DNA from: Pseudomonas sp. UBA1879
GTDB lineage: Bacteria; Pseudomonadota; Gammaproteobacteria; Pseudomonadales; Pseudomonadaceae
Length of the DNA stretch: 23,743 nt
Direction of reading: 5' to 3'
NCBI RefSeq assembly: GCF_002338065.1
Contig: NZ_DDHJ01000004.1
Span: forward strand, 1,005,120 to 1,028,862
The notes below the pieces were generated by a model that did no database searches, had not been told where the DNA came from, and was given only the letters and a program-made list of their open reading frames with translations. Position numbers and translations under genes: made by a program. Below are positions 14,918 through 22,694 of the stretch, piece after piece (position 1 is the stretch's first letter; every line of letters starts with the position of its first letter).

Positions 14918-15836
14918 GGCCTTTGCTGAACGTCGTCATCAGTCGTTTGCCGATGTTGGTGCTGAAGTTGCGCCCCACTTGCAGCAAGGTCTCGACCTTG
15001 CGCTGCGGCGTGATCGCGGAGAGCGAATAACCGACCAGTTCCATCAGGAAGTGCTCGTACAGCTCGTCGTTGCCCAGGCGGTTGTAATAGTTGGCCAACG
15101 CGCCGGACGTCTGCAACGCCATGTGCAACTTGCGCTTGTTCGAGCGCATGGAAAATACGCCGCCCGGGTGCAGGCGATACATGGCGGGTTTGACCTCGGC
15201 CATGAACTTGCCCTTGCCGTACGCCCCCAGCAGCGACCACCAGACCAGATCGTTGAGCGGCGCGGCAGCCAGCTCTTTCGGCAACGAGTCGAACACGTTG
15301 CGAAACACCGTGGTCAGCGTCGAGATCGGCCGGGCCTTCTGCAATTCGAGCGCCGTGGCGTCGCCGCGCAGCTTGCCTTGCAGCTGGACCGGGTACTGGC
15401 CATGGATGTCGAAGGGGATGGCGTCGTGGTAAGTCAGCACGTAATCGGGGTGGTTTTCGAGGAAGTCCACCTGGATTTGCAGTTTGCGCGAGTCGGTCCA
15501 GTAGTCATCGGCTTCGCAGTAAGCGATGTAGCGCCCGCGGGCTTCGCCGAACAGGCGCGGCACTGAAGGGTTGCCTTGCGAGTACTGGTTCGTCTCGTGA
15601 TAGAACGGGCGGATCAGCGTCGGGTAGCGTTCGGCGTATTCGGCGATGATGCGCGCCGTGCCATCCGTGGAAGCATCGTCATTGACCAGAATCTCGAAGT
15701 CGAAGGACGTTTCCTGCATCAGAAAGCCTTCCAGCGTCTGGACGATGTAGGCTTCCTGGTTGAAGGCTGGGCAGACGATGCTGACCAGGGGTGCGGCGGA
15801 CGGCGAAACGCTCGTCTTTTTGCTAATAGCATCCAT
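14907..15836 (-). CDS. Glycosyltransferase family 2
   Basis: This 309-residue GT-A enzyme contains PLVSIVCPAFNQEAYIVQTLEGFLMQ, then FEILVNDDASTDGTARII (donor-binding Asp pair), and the metal-binding ARGRYIAYCEADDYWTD motif near residues 100-115. This arrangement is typical of inverting GT2 enzymes that build O-antigens and capsules. The ATG at 15836 has GAGAGA about 9 nt upstream; the longer reading would start at TTG. It follows the flippase gene by 40 nt and overlaps wzb by 11 bp. The sugar transferred is unknown. Confidence 0.9.
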   Translation of the reverse strand: MDAISKKTSVSPSAAPLVSIVCPAFNQEAYIVQTLEGFLMQETSFDFEILVNDDASTDGTARIIAEYAERYPTLIRPFYHETNQYSQGNPSVPRLFGEARGRYIAYCEADDYWTDSRKLQIQVDFLENHPDYVLTYHDAIPFDIHGQYPVQLQGKLRGDATALELQKARPISTLTTVFRNVFDSLPKELAAAPLNDLVWWSLLGAYGKGKFMAEVKPAMYRLHPGGVFSMRSNKRKLHMALQTSGALANYYNRLGNDELYEHFLMELVGYSLSAITPQRKVETLLQVGRNFSTNIGKRLMTTFSKGHVQ

Positions 15837-15876
15837 GGCTGTGTCTCTCGGTTTCAAAGGCGTGGAATCAAGCCCG

Positions 15877-17391
15877 TCAAAGACTGGGCTTGCTGAACAG
15901 GACGGAAATCTTGGTCACCAGTGGCTTGTAGCTGGCCGCTACCACCATCAGCGTGATCAGGCCGCTCACGGCCAGACCCATAAACGTATGGAAGCGATTG
16001 TCATCGGCGATCAGGCGCAGCACCGGTTCGCTGAGTGCCAGGCCCACGGCGGTCATCACGCTGATGCGAAGGATGTCCCTCAACCACAGGCCGTGAATCC
16101 CCGGTGCCAGGCGCTGGTGCACGATCATCGGCCAGATGGCGAAGGACACCAGGCGCAGCACGAACCAGGCGAGGGCGGCGCCCAACGCACCGTAGAAATG
16201 GATCGCCGTGTACATCACCGGCACTGTGATCACGGCTGAAACAACGCTGTACCAGATATGCAGTTGCATCCGCCCGTAGGCGTATTGCAGGTAAAACTGA
16301 AATGCACTGACGGCCATGATCGCGCTGCCCAGCGAGTACCACGGCAGGATCGAGCGGCTCCAGTCGGCGGCTGCCAGGTCACCCGACCAGGCGTACACCA
16401 TGTCGTGGGCATGCAAAGCGATCAGCGCGGCCAGCGGAAACAGAAACGTGCAGACAAAACGATTGGCTGCCAGAAACAGGTTGTGCATGTCATCGCGACG
16501 CCCCTCGGCCATCAGCACAGTCAGGCGCGGTAACAGGGTCTGGGCCAGCGGGTTGCTCAACATCATGATCCCGGTGGTGATCAGCGCCACCAGCGAGAAG
16601 TAGCCGTACTCGTTGAGCGGCAGCATTTCGGACAGCAGCACCTTGTCGATCTGGGTCAGCACAATCCACAACACCGCAGTGCCCGACATGCTGGCGGCGA
16701 ACGGGATGATCGGCTTCACTAGCTGCCAGTCGAAGCCCGTGAGCCACGACGGCGTCGGCATCTGTTGGTAGGCCCGGATGGCGAAGATCAGCGTTTCGAT
16801 CAGCCCCACCAGCACCTGAAACTCGAAGAACAGCACCGGGTCGCTGGAAATCGTGCTCACCAGAAACAACCCGCCGAAGTAGCGCAAGGTGGCGATGATG
16901 ACGTTGGCGATGTTCAGCCATGCGTGCTGTTCAAGGCCCTGAATGCCGCTCTTATAGAGCGTCGAAAACAACCGCAACGCGATCACGACGCCCATCAGAC
17001 TGATGCACTCGACCAGCGTCGCAGTCGACAACTCTTTGGCGTTGAGCCAGTGCACGGCGATCCAGTCGCTGCCCACCATCATCGCGACGCAGCACAGACC
17101 GGCCAGCGGCACAAAGATCAGCTCGAATGAGCGCAGCAGGCGACCGGAGTGGTAATCCTGCACTGTCGTGCCTTGCTGGTGTGCCACGGCGCGAACCAGA
17201 CTCGGCGAGAGTCCCGCGTCCAGCAGTTGCAGCCAGGCTTGCAGCACCGAGAAGAAACCGATCAGCCCATATGCCTCCGCGCCCATATGGCCGAGGTAGA
17301 ACGGCATGATCAGGATTCCCACCAGCAGCGTGTAGGCCTGGCCTGCATAGCTCAACGCAGTGTTGCGTATGACTGAGCGTTTGGTTTGCAT
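15877..17391 (-). CDS. wzx: Wzx-type lipid-linked oligosaccharide flippase
   Basis: This 504-residue protein is almost entirely hydrophobic, with about 12-14 membrane segments. It begins KRSVIRNTALSYAGQAYTLLVGILIMPFYLGHMGAEAYGLIGF, the characteristic start of polysaccharide flippases in the MOP superfamily, and has SPSLVRAVAHQ and the PLAQTLLPRLTVLMAEGR loop. It should move undecaprenyl-diphosphate-linked repeat units across the inner membrane. The ATG at 17391 is preferred, with AAAGGG about 8 nt upstream; the longer frame reads into the end of the aminotransferase gene with non-conserved sequence. A flippase implies a Wzy-dependent pathway, yet no Wzy is present in the window. Confidence 0.93.
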   Translation of the reverse strand: MQTKRSVIRNTALSYAGQAYTLLVGILIMPFYLGHMGAEAYGLIGFFSVLQAWLQLLDAGLSPSLVRAVAHQQGTTVQDYHSGRLLRSFELIFVPLAGLCCVAMMVGSDWIAVHWLNAKELSTATLVECISLMGVVIALRLFSTLYKSGIQGLEQHAWLNIANVIIATLRYFGGLFLVSTISSDPVLFFEFQVLVGLIETLIFAIRAYQQMPTPSWLTGFDWQLVKPIIPFAASMSGTAVLWIVLTQIDKVLLSEMLPLNEYGYFSLVALITTGIMMLSNPLAQTLLPRLTVLMAEGRRDDMHNLFLAANRFVCTFLFPLAALIALHAHDMVYAWSGDLAAADWSRSILPWYSLGSAIMAVSAFQFYLQYAYGRMQLHIWYSVVSAVITVPVMYTAIHFYGALGAALAWFVLRLVSFAIWPMIVHQRLAPGIHGLWLRDILRISVMTAVGLALSEPVLRLIADDNRFHTFMGLAVSGLITLMVVAASYKPLVTKISVLFSKPSL

Positions 17392-17432
17392 GGAATGTCC
17401 CTTTCTCGCCAATACGTGATCGTGTCGCGGGT

Positions 17433-18554
17433 TCAGATAGCGCTCGCCAGGTCCGGTGCCTGGTAGGGCGCACGACCCAGACTGCATTCGGCGATCACGG
17501 TGGCAATCACGCGTTCCTGATCTTCCAGTTGCAGGCCGGGGTAGATCGGCAGGCACAGCACGCGTTCGCTCAAGGAGCGCGACGCCGTTTGCGCGGCTTG
17601 GGGTTGCAGGTACTCAAGGGTGTCCAGCGACGGGTAGAAATAGCGGCGCGGGTTGATGCCGTTGGTGTTCAAGGCACTGCGCACACGCAACAACTGTTGC
17701 TCGTCGCGCAAGGCGATCGGGTAGTAGCTGTGGTTGAGCTGGCTGTCGTCTTGCGGTTTCTGCAGGTCGACGTAATCACCCAGGCGCGTGGTGTAGCGGT
17801 GGGCAATTTCAGCGCGTTGCTGAAGAATGTTCTCGATGTCGTCGAGAATGCACAGCCCCATCGCAGCAGAAAATTCGTTGAGCTTGGCGTTGATGCCGAT
17901 GCCGTCGATCTTGTCGACATCCACGATGCCGAAGTTGCACAGCAGGTGAACCTTGCGCGCCAGCTCATCGTCGTTGGTGATGATCGCGCCGCCTTCGATG
18001 GTGTGGAACAGCTTGGTGGCGTGGAAGCTCAAGGTGCTGATGTCGCCCCAGTTGAGCACTGACTGACCGGCGTGACGCACCGCAAAGGCATGGGCGCCGT
18101 CGTACACGACTTTCAGATTGCGCCGACGGGCGATCTCTTCGATGCGCTCGACCGCGCATGGGTTGCCGAACACGTGGGTGCCGACGATTGCCGTGGTGTC
18201 CGAGACGATGCGGCTCTCGATGTGCTCGGGTGAGATGTTCCAGGTCTGCGCGTCGATATCGGCGAAGATCGGGCGAATGCCTTCCCATTGCAGCGAGCTG
18301 CTGGTGGCCACGAAACTGAACGGCGTGGTCACTGCACTGCCGTTCAGGCCCAGTGCGCGGTAGGCGACCTGCAGGGCGAGGGTGCCGTTATTGGTCAGGA
18401 TCACGTGCCTGACGCCAAGGTATTCTTTCAGGCGCTCTTCCAGCTGGCATACCAGCGGGCCGTGGTTGGTCAGCCAGCCGCGCGCATAAATGCCTTCGAC
18501 GTAAGTCTTGAACTTGTCGATATCGCCCAGGTAAGTCTTGGTTACGTTGATCAT
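17433..18554 (-). CDS. vioA: VioA-like PLP-dependent sugar aminotransferase (DegT/DnrJ/EryC1/StrS)
   Basis: This 373-residue enzyme probably converts dTDP-4-keto-6-deoxyglucose to dTDP-4-amino-4,6-dideoxyglucose (viosamine) using glutamate. It has NNGTLALQVAYRALG, TTPFSFVATSSSLQWEGIRPIFADID, the PLP-binding Asp152 in VVYDGAHAF, and the Schiff-base Lys181 in SFHATKLFHTIEGGAI. NPRRYFYP and LCLPIYPGL close the protein. The pattern resembles VioA more closely than PseC or ArnB; that subfamily call is from memory. MINV at 18554 is preferred to an upstream ATG because GGAG lies 6 nt before it and the upstream ATG has no ribosome site. The dehydratase and thymidylyltransferase (RmlB, RmlA) needed upstream in the pathway are not in the window. 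Confidence 0.85.
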   Translation of the reverse strand: MINVTKTYLGDIDKFKTYVEGIYARGWLTNHGPLVCQLEERLKEYLGVRHVILTNNGTLALQVAYRALGLNGSAVTTPFSFVATSSSLQWEGIRPIFADIDAQTWNISPEHIESRIVSDTTAIVGTHVFGNPCAVERIEEIARRRNLKVVYDGAHAFAVRHAGQSVLNWGDISTLSFHATKLFHTIEGGAIITNDDELARKVHLLCNFGIVDVDKIDGIGINAKLNEFSAAMGLCILDDIENILQQRAEIAHRYTTRLGDYVDLQKPQDDSQLNHSYYPIALRDEQQLLRVRSALNTNGINPRRYFYPSLDTLEYLQPQAAQTASRSLSERVLCLPIYPGLQLEDQERVIATVIAECSLGRAPYQAPDLASAI

Positions 18555-18640
18555 CGAAATCTCCATTTCTGACGCGAATCTTTCAGGGCTTTTGAGGCAG
18601 CCATGCTTTCAAGGCGGGGGCACACGGTGTGCGGTCCGGT

Positions 18641-19426
18641 TCAGCTCGGCGTGGAAGCGGGAGGCTGATTGCCGGCTTTATTACTCATTCGTCGGGCACG
18701 GCCCTGATTGATCCGCAGGATCAGGCGCGTTGCGAAGCTGCCTGTGTGGGGATCGCCGAAGTGGAACAGCGCAGTCGCGCGTTTCACGTCAGCGCCGCAC
18801 GGCTGATTGGCGTGCAGCGTGCGATAACCCCAGAAGAAATAAACGCTGCCCGGTTCCAGGCGCAGCACATAAGGCTTGAGCCAGTTGCGCTGCATGCCTT
18901 TGACGATCCAGCCGCGGGTGATCTTGTTCTGCAGCAACGCCTTCTCGATCACGTTGAACAGCACCCAGGATCGAACCCGCCGCCTATTGGGGAAGAGCAT
19001 CAGGTCGCCGCGTTCCTCACCCTCGGTAGGGATGAACACGGGGATCAGCGCCGTCACCAGACTGGCGTCGTAGTGAAAGGCGTTCGATTCGCGCTTGCCC
19101 TGATTGCCCTGTACGCAACGCAGCACGGGGAAAATCCGGTCGCTGCGCGCATCGTGTCGTGCCGCGTGTCGGTAGAGACTGCCCAACAGCGATTTGAATT
19201 GCGGGTCGCTCCAGTAGCTCGACAGCAGGCTGTCGCTCAGCATCGCCTCGCCGTGGTAGGCGAAGTATTCGCCCTGATGTTTGCCGGCTTGCTCATCGGT
19301 CCAGCTGCGTAGCTGCTGAAGATCCGCATCGGTGACCGCGCCACTCAGTTTTGCAAAGCCATGGGTATCGATTTCGGCGGCCAGGCGCTGTGCCAGCTGC
19401 TCATCCATGTCGAAAGATAAAGGCAT
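18641..19426 (-). CDS. PhyH-like Fe(II)/2-oxoglutarate dioxygenase
   Basis: The first gene of the operon encodes a 261-residue protein with the facial triad of the phytanoyl-CoA dioxygenase superfamily. His118 and Asp120 lie in FHYDAS, His205 in TLHANQPC, and Arg216 in KRATALFHFG is a candidate for 2-oxoglutarate binding. Such enzymes hydroxylate small molecules or attached acyl chains. In this setting a sugar or its acyl substituent is a reasonable substrate, but this is inference. The ATG at 19426 follows AGAGGA with a 9-nt spacer; the longer frame reads 12 residues into the leader. It sits about 60 nt downstream of the ops element and 86 nt upstream of the aminotransferase start. Confidence 0.82.
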   Translation of the reverse strand: MPLSFDMDEQLAQRLAAEIDTHGFAKLSGAVTDADLQQLRSWTDEQAGKHQGEYFAYHGEAMLSDSLLSSYWSDPQFKSLLGSLYRHAARHDARSDRIFPVLRCVQGNQGKRESNAFHYDASLVTALIPVFIPTEGEERGDLMLFPNRRRVRSWVLFNVIEKALLQNKITRGWIVKGMQRNWLKPYVLRLEPGSVYFFWGYRTLHANQPCGADVKRATALFHFGDPHTGSFATRLILRINQGRARRMSNKAGNQPPASTPS

Positions 19427-19479
19427 TGCATCGCGTCCTCTAAAGAAGGGAAGGGGACACAACAGGGTGCGAATGGCGC

Positions 19480-19501
19480 TTCGGGCACGCTACCGCCCGA
19501 A
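19480..19501 (-). promoter_or_regulatory. ops element (RfaH recruitment site) within a perfect hairpin
   Basis: On the minus strand 19497-19486 reads GGCGGTAGCGTG, identical to the E. coli ops core. It lies inside the inverted repeat TTCGGGC-N8-GCCCGAA (stem 7 bp, loop GGTAGCGT). The element is in the untranslated leader about 60 nt before the dioxygenase start codon. In E. coli the ops non-template strand forms a small hairpin that RfaH reads while polymerase is paused. The presence of an rfaH gene in this operon makes this a strong candidate for a working site. Confidence 0.88.
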
Positions 19502-19569
19502 TCTGCAGATCCTGCTGTTCTGTTCGCTGTGGTGTTCACGCTGTTTCTTTCAAAAGGGCCGAACAAAAC

Positions 19570-19592
19570 GTTGGGCAAAGCTACCGCCCAAC
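19570..19592 (-). promoter_or_regulatory. Second, partial ops element within a perfect hairpin
   Basis: On the minus strand 19588-19580 reads GGCGGTAGC, followed by TTTG where ops has GTG. It is enclosed by GTTGGGC-N9-GCCCAAC, another 7-bp inverted repeat. It lies 91 nt upstream of the full ops copy. Just before it is AGTGCTCGGT, reminiscent of the start of the enterobacterial JUMPstart sequence (AGTGCTCTGGT). It may be a weaker RfaH or pause site, or a relic. Confidence 0.6.
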
Positions 19593-19770
19593 CGAGCACT
19601 TTCAGTTCTTTTGAAAAATTTCTTTTCGGCCAACACAATCCCACCGACGCAAGAAACACACCGTTCGTGTTCATTAACTTCGTTGGCAGGTAGTGCGTGA
19701 TGAAGTCTCATTGTCGTTAGCGCACGGCACTGTGGCTGCGCTGCAAATGAAGCTAAACAATGGACAGGCA

Positions 19771-19801
19771 TATATATCGACGGACGAAGAGTTTCTGTCA
19801 A
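19771..19801 (-). promoter_or_regulatory. Candidate sigma-70 promoter of the polysaccharide operon
   Basis: A perfect -35 TTGACA (minus strand, 19801-19796), preceded by the AT-rich AAATAATT, is followed by a -10-like TATATA after 19 nt (19776-19771) or GATATA after 17 nt. Transcription would start near 19765, giving a leader of about 340 nt that includes both ops hairpins. The -10 match and spacing are imperfect. Confidence 0.45.
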
Positions 19802-20334
19802 ATTATTTCGCCAACATTCTGTTAAATTTTTGATACCGCCGCACACCGATCATCTAACTCGTTGATTTATAAGGCAGTCAAAAAAACATCACTGCCCCGG
19901 CACGGTGCGCTGACACTTGTACGCTGCCATGAATGCAGCGTTGAACGTTGACGAAATCGCCCCGAAAGACATTTTTCCACCGCCAAAAGTCAGGCATCTA
20001 TAGGGGCTAACGGTTTTATGGCGCGAATTAATTGAACGGCTTAGTGCCTATGCGTGCTGTAAAAAGAGCGAACTTTGCAACTTATGAAATGCACAGCAGT
20101 GCGCGCGCTTTAGCTTAACTTTTGCACGGGAGGAAAGTTCAGCCGTTAGTTATGGCTTATTTGCGCGGCCCTGAAACTTTTGAAAAGGTTGACTGTCGTG
20201 CAGTCTCGCCCCTGTGCTTTTAGGCATCACTTGTGAGGTGTGGCCCCCAACCCGTAGCTGGTTGCTCCCTGCCGATACGTCCTCCATTATCTGTCCGGTG
20301 CGATGCAAACCAATTTGGGTCAGCGGGAGATGCA
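19802..20334. other. AT-rich intergenic region between operon and aminopeptidase
   Basis: No gene is supported here. The stretch is clearly richer in A and T than its neighbours. It contains GGCAGT-N12-ACTGCC (19873-19896) with a poly-A centre and CGCTGC-N7-GCAGCG (19922-19940), both small inverted repeats that could bind regulators. No convincing plus-strand promoter for the aminopeptidase was found. It is a likely place for regulatory input to the polysaccharide operon. Confidence 0.5.
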
Positions 20335-22143
20335 ATGAACACGCAGTCGAAAACCAATGGAGAGGTGGCGCAACGCTTGGCGCAGGCGCGCGCCCTCATG
20401 AGACGTGAAGGCATCGACGCCTGGCTGGTGCCGTCGGCCGATCCTCATTTGTCGGAATACCTGCCCGGCTACTGGCAAGGCCGGCAATGGCTGTCGGGGT
20501 TCCATGGTTCGGTCGGAACGCTGATCGTCACTCAGGACTTCGCCGGGGTGTGGGCGGACAGCCGTTATTGGGAGCAGGCCACTAAAGAATTGGCGGGCAG
20601 CGGGATCGAGCTGGTGAAACTGCAACCTGGTCAGCCAGGGCCACTGGAATGGCTGGCAGATCAAGCCAAGGCCGACTCCGTGGTTGCAGTGGACGGCGCA
20701 GTGCTGGCCGTTGCGGCTTCACGCACATTGGCCAGCAACCTGTACGCCCGTGGCGCCCGGTTGCGCACCGACCTCGATTTGCTGACCGAACTGTGGGACG
20801 GTCGTCCGGTGCTGCCGACCCAGGCTATTTATGAACACGCCGCACCCCAGGCCACCCAATCACGCCCTGACAAGCTGACCCGTCTGCGGAAGGCCATCAC
20901 CGAGCGTGGCGCCGACTGGCATTTTCTCGCAACCCTGGACGACATCGCCTGGCTGTTTAACCTGCGTGGCGAAGACGTGTCTTACAACCCTGTGTTCATT
21001 TCCTTCGCCTTGATCGGTCCTGACAGCGTCAGCCTGTTCGTAGCACCTGAGAAGGTAAACCCTGCCCTGCGCAAAACCCTGGAAAACGAAGGCATCACGC
21101 TGCGCGAGTACACGGCCATCGGGGCGGCGCTGCGTGAAGTGCCAAAGGCGGCGCGGCTGTTAGTCGATCCCGCCCGCGTGACCTGCGGGTTGCTCGATTA
21201 CCTCGACAGCGAAGTGACGCTGGTCGAAGGGCTCAACCCCACGACCTTGTTCAAATCCCAGAAAAGCGAGGCAGATGCGCAGCACATCCGTCAGGCCATG
21301 GAGCAGGACGGCGCGGCGCTTTGCGAATTCTTCGCCTGGCTGGACTCGGCACTGGGCGAAGAGCGCGTGACTGAAGTGACCATCGATGAAAAACTCAGTG
21401 CGGCTCGGGCCAGACGGCCTGACTATATTTCGCAAAGCTTCGCCACCATCGCCGGCTTCAACGGTAACGGCGCAATGCCGCATTACCGCGCCACTGAAGA
21501 GGAACATGCCGTCATCGAGGGCAACGGCCTGTTGCTGATCGATTCCGGCGGTCAGTACCTCGGCGGCACCACTGACATCACCCGTATGGTGCCTGTCGGT
21601 ACACCTACCGACGAGCAGAAGCGCGATTGCACGCGGGTGTTGAAGGGCGTGATTGCGTTATCTCGGGCGCACTTTCCACGCGGCATTCTTTCGCCCCTGC
21701 TGGACGCTATTGCCCGGGCGCCGATCTGGGCCGAGGGCGTCAACTACGGTCATGGCACTGGCCACGGCGTGGGCTACTTCCTGAATGTGCACGAAGGCCC
21801 GCAAGTCATCGCCTATCAGGCCCCCGCTATGCCACAGACGGCCATGCAGCCGGGAATGATCACCTCCATCGAGCCCGGCACCTATCGTCCAGGCCAATGG
21901 GGCGTACGCATTGAAAACCTGGTCATCAATCAGGAAGCGGGCCAAGCCGAGTTCGGCGAGTTTTTGAAATTCGAAACGCTGACCCTGTGTCCGATCGACA
22001 CGCGTTGCCTGAATGTGGGCTTGCTGACTCAAGAAGAGCGCGAGTGGCTGAACGACTACCACGCGCAAGTCAAACGGCGGTTGAGTCCGCTGCTCGATGG
22101 CCCTGCGCTGGCGTGGCTGGAACTGCGTACTTCGCCGGTCTGA
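20335..22143 (+). CDS. Aminopeptidase P, long form (Xaa-Pro aminopeptidase, M24B)
   Basis: This 602-residue cytoplasmic metallopeptidase removes the N-terminal residue from peptides that have proline second. It has the three-domain layout of the long aminopeptidases P (such as human XPNPEP1), with two creatinase-like N-terminal domains and a C-terminal pita-bread catalytic domain. The dinuclear metal ligands are all present: Asp403 (LLIDSGG), Asp414 (GTTDIT), His477 (GHGTGHGVG), Glu513 (SIEPGTY) and Glu527 (RIENLV). The 11- and 14-residue spacings of the acidic pairs match the human enzyme as I recall it. The ATG at 20335 follows GGGAGA with a 4-6 nt spacer; an upstream in-frame ATG would add 34 residues with no homology. 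It is transcribed away from the polysaccharide operon and is probably unrelated to it. Confidence 0.93.
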   Translation: MNTQSKTNGEVAQRLAQARALMRREGIDAWLVPSADPHLSEYLPGYWQGRQWLSGFHGSVGTLIVTQDFAGVWADSRYWEQATKELAGSGIELVKLQPGQPGPLEWLADQAKADSVVAVDGAVLAVAASRTLASNLYARGARLRTDLDLLTELWDGRPVLPTQAIYEHAAPQATQSRPDKLTRLRKAITERGADWHFLATLDDIAWLFNLRGEDVSYNPVFISFALIGPDSVSLFVAPEKVNPALRKTLENEGITLREYTAIGAALREVPKAARLLVDPARVTCGLLDYLDSEVTLVEGLNPTTLFKSQKSEADAQHIRQAMEQDGAALCEFFAWLDSALGEERVTEVTIDEKLSAARARRPDYISQSFATIAGFNGNGAMPHYRATEEEHAVIEGNGLLLIDSGGQYLGGTTDITRMVPVGTPTDEQKRDCTRVLKGVIALSRAHFPRGILSPLLDAIARAPIWAEGVNYGHGTGHGVGYFLNVHEGPQVIAYQAPAMPQTAMQPGMITSIEPGTYRPGQWGVRIENLVINQEAGQAEFGEFLKFETLTLCPIDTRCLNVGLLTQEEREWLNDYHAQVKRRLSPLLDGPALAWLELRTSPV

Positions 22144-22155
22144 TACCGACGCGTC

Positions 22156-22181
22156 CCACCGCCGCTTCACTGCGGTGGTGG
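22156..22181 (+). terminator. Terminator-like hairpin after the aminopeptidase
   Basis: CCACCGCCGC (22156-22165) pairs with GCGGTGGTGG (22172-22181), a 10-bp stem with one G-U pair and a 6-nt loop, 12 nt after the stop codon. The following TATTTCT is a poor U tract, so termination may be incomplete. Confidence 0.55.
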
Positions 22182-22225
22182 TATTTCTCGGAGGAAGCAA
22201 GAAGGAAAGGGGCGGGAAATCGCCG

Positions 22226-22516
22226 TCAAGACTTGGCCGGCTTTTTACAGACAATGATCATGCTGCGACTGGTGTACCCGGCAGGGTTCAGGCCCAACGG
22301 AAACTCGCCTGGCTCCTCGGCCGCGTCACCGGATTTCGCAATGACCCGGTATTGCCTGGACTCGCAGGAATCGGCTGCCATCTTGTAGCACTGATCCCAT
22401 GAAGACGACAGGCCCGAGCAGTTAATATGCAGGCCACGCTTGCTCTTCACTGGCTTGGAAGTGGCGGCGCATCCGGCGACGCTCAACATGGCCAGCATTA
22501 TTAAAATGTACTTCAT
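22226..22516 (-). CDS. Small lipoprotein of unknown function
   Basis: This 96-residue protein has a short lipoprotein signal peptide, MKYILIMLAMLSVAGC, with lipobox LSVAGC and the acylated cysteine at residue 16. The mature part has four more cysteines (in NCSGL, QCYK, SCES and VCKK), which could form two disulfides in the periplasm, and ends in a lysine-rich tail. The start has AAGGAA about 5 nt upstream. It is convergent with the aminopeptidase gene and lies 178 nt downstream of the exporter gene. I recognise it only as a hypothetical lipoprotein of a type seen in pseudomonads. Confidence 0.82.
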   Translation of the reverse strand: MKYILIMLAMLSVAGCAATSKPVKSKRGLHINCSGLSSSWDQCYKMAADSCESRQYRVIAKSGDAAEEPGEFPLGLNPAGYTSRSMIIVCKKPAKS

Positions 22517-22694
22517 TCATTTCCTTACCTGACCGGCCACCGCCGCTCAGTCTCTAGCTTGAATTCGCTCGCTTGCCTGAAGCCAACAGCCATGCCTATC
22601 CATATACAGCTGCGCAGTGGAAAGGCGTGGACGTAAACATGGCGCAACAGCGTTACAAATGCTAGTGACATCGTGTCACTGGGGTCAAAAAGCG
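22517..22694. other. Spacer with a compact 17-bp palindrome
   Basis: This 178-nt gap between the exporter and lipoprotein genes contains AGTGACA-TCG-TGTCACT (22664-22680), a perfect 7-bp inverted repeat with a 3-nt centre. There is no T run on either side, so it looks more like an operator or an mRNA 3'-end hairpin than a terminator. No clear promoter for the lipoprotein gene was found. Confidence 0.4.

Noticed and set aside
18620..18632. Small palindrome GCACAC-G-GTGTGC between the dioxygenase and aminotransferase genes
   Set aside because: It is short, has no T run, and nothing ties it to regulation.
19661..19669. AlgR-box-like CCGTTCGTG
   Set aside because: It has one mismatch to the CCGTTCGTC core, and such a 9-mer is too short to claim without binding data.
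19550..19846. Minus-strand frame in the leader region (98 codons)
   Set aside because: No ribosome site, no domain, and it covers the promoter and ops hairpins, so it is better explained as untranslated leader.
20071..20100. GAACTT as a possible AlgU (sigma-E type) -35 box
   Set aside because: No matching -10 (TCTGA-like) at 16-17 nt downstream.
20152..20223. A 23-codon plus-strand ORF before the aminopeptidase
   Set aside because: The only Shine-Dalgarno-like sequence (GGGAGG) is 18 nt from the ATG, and the peptide has no recognisable feature.
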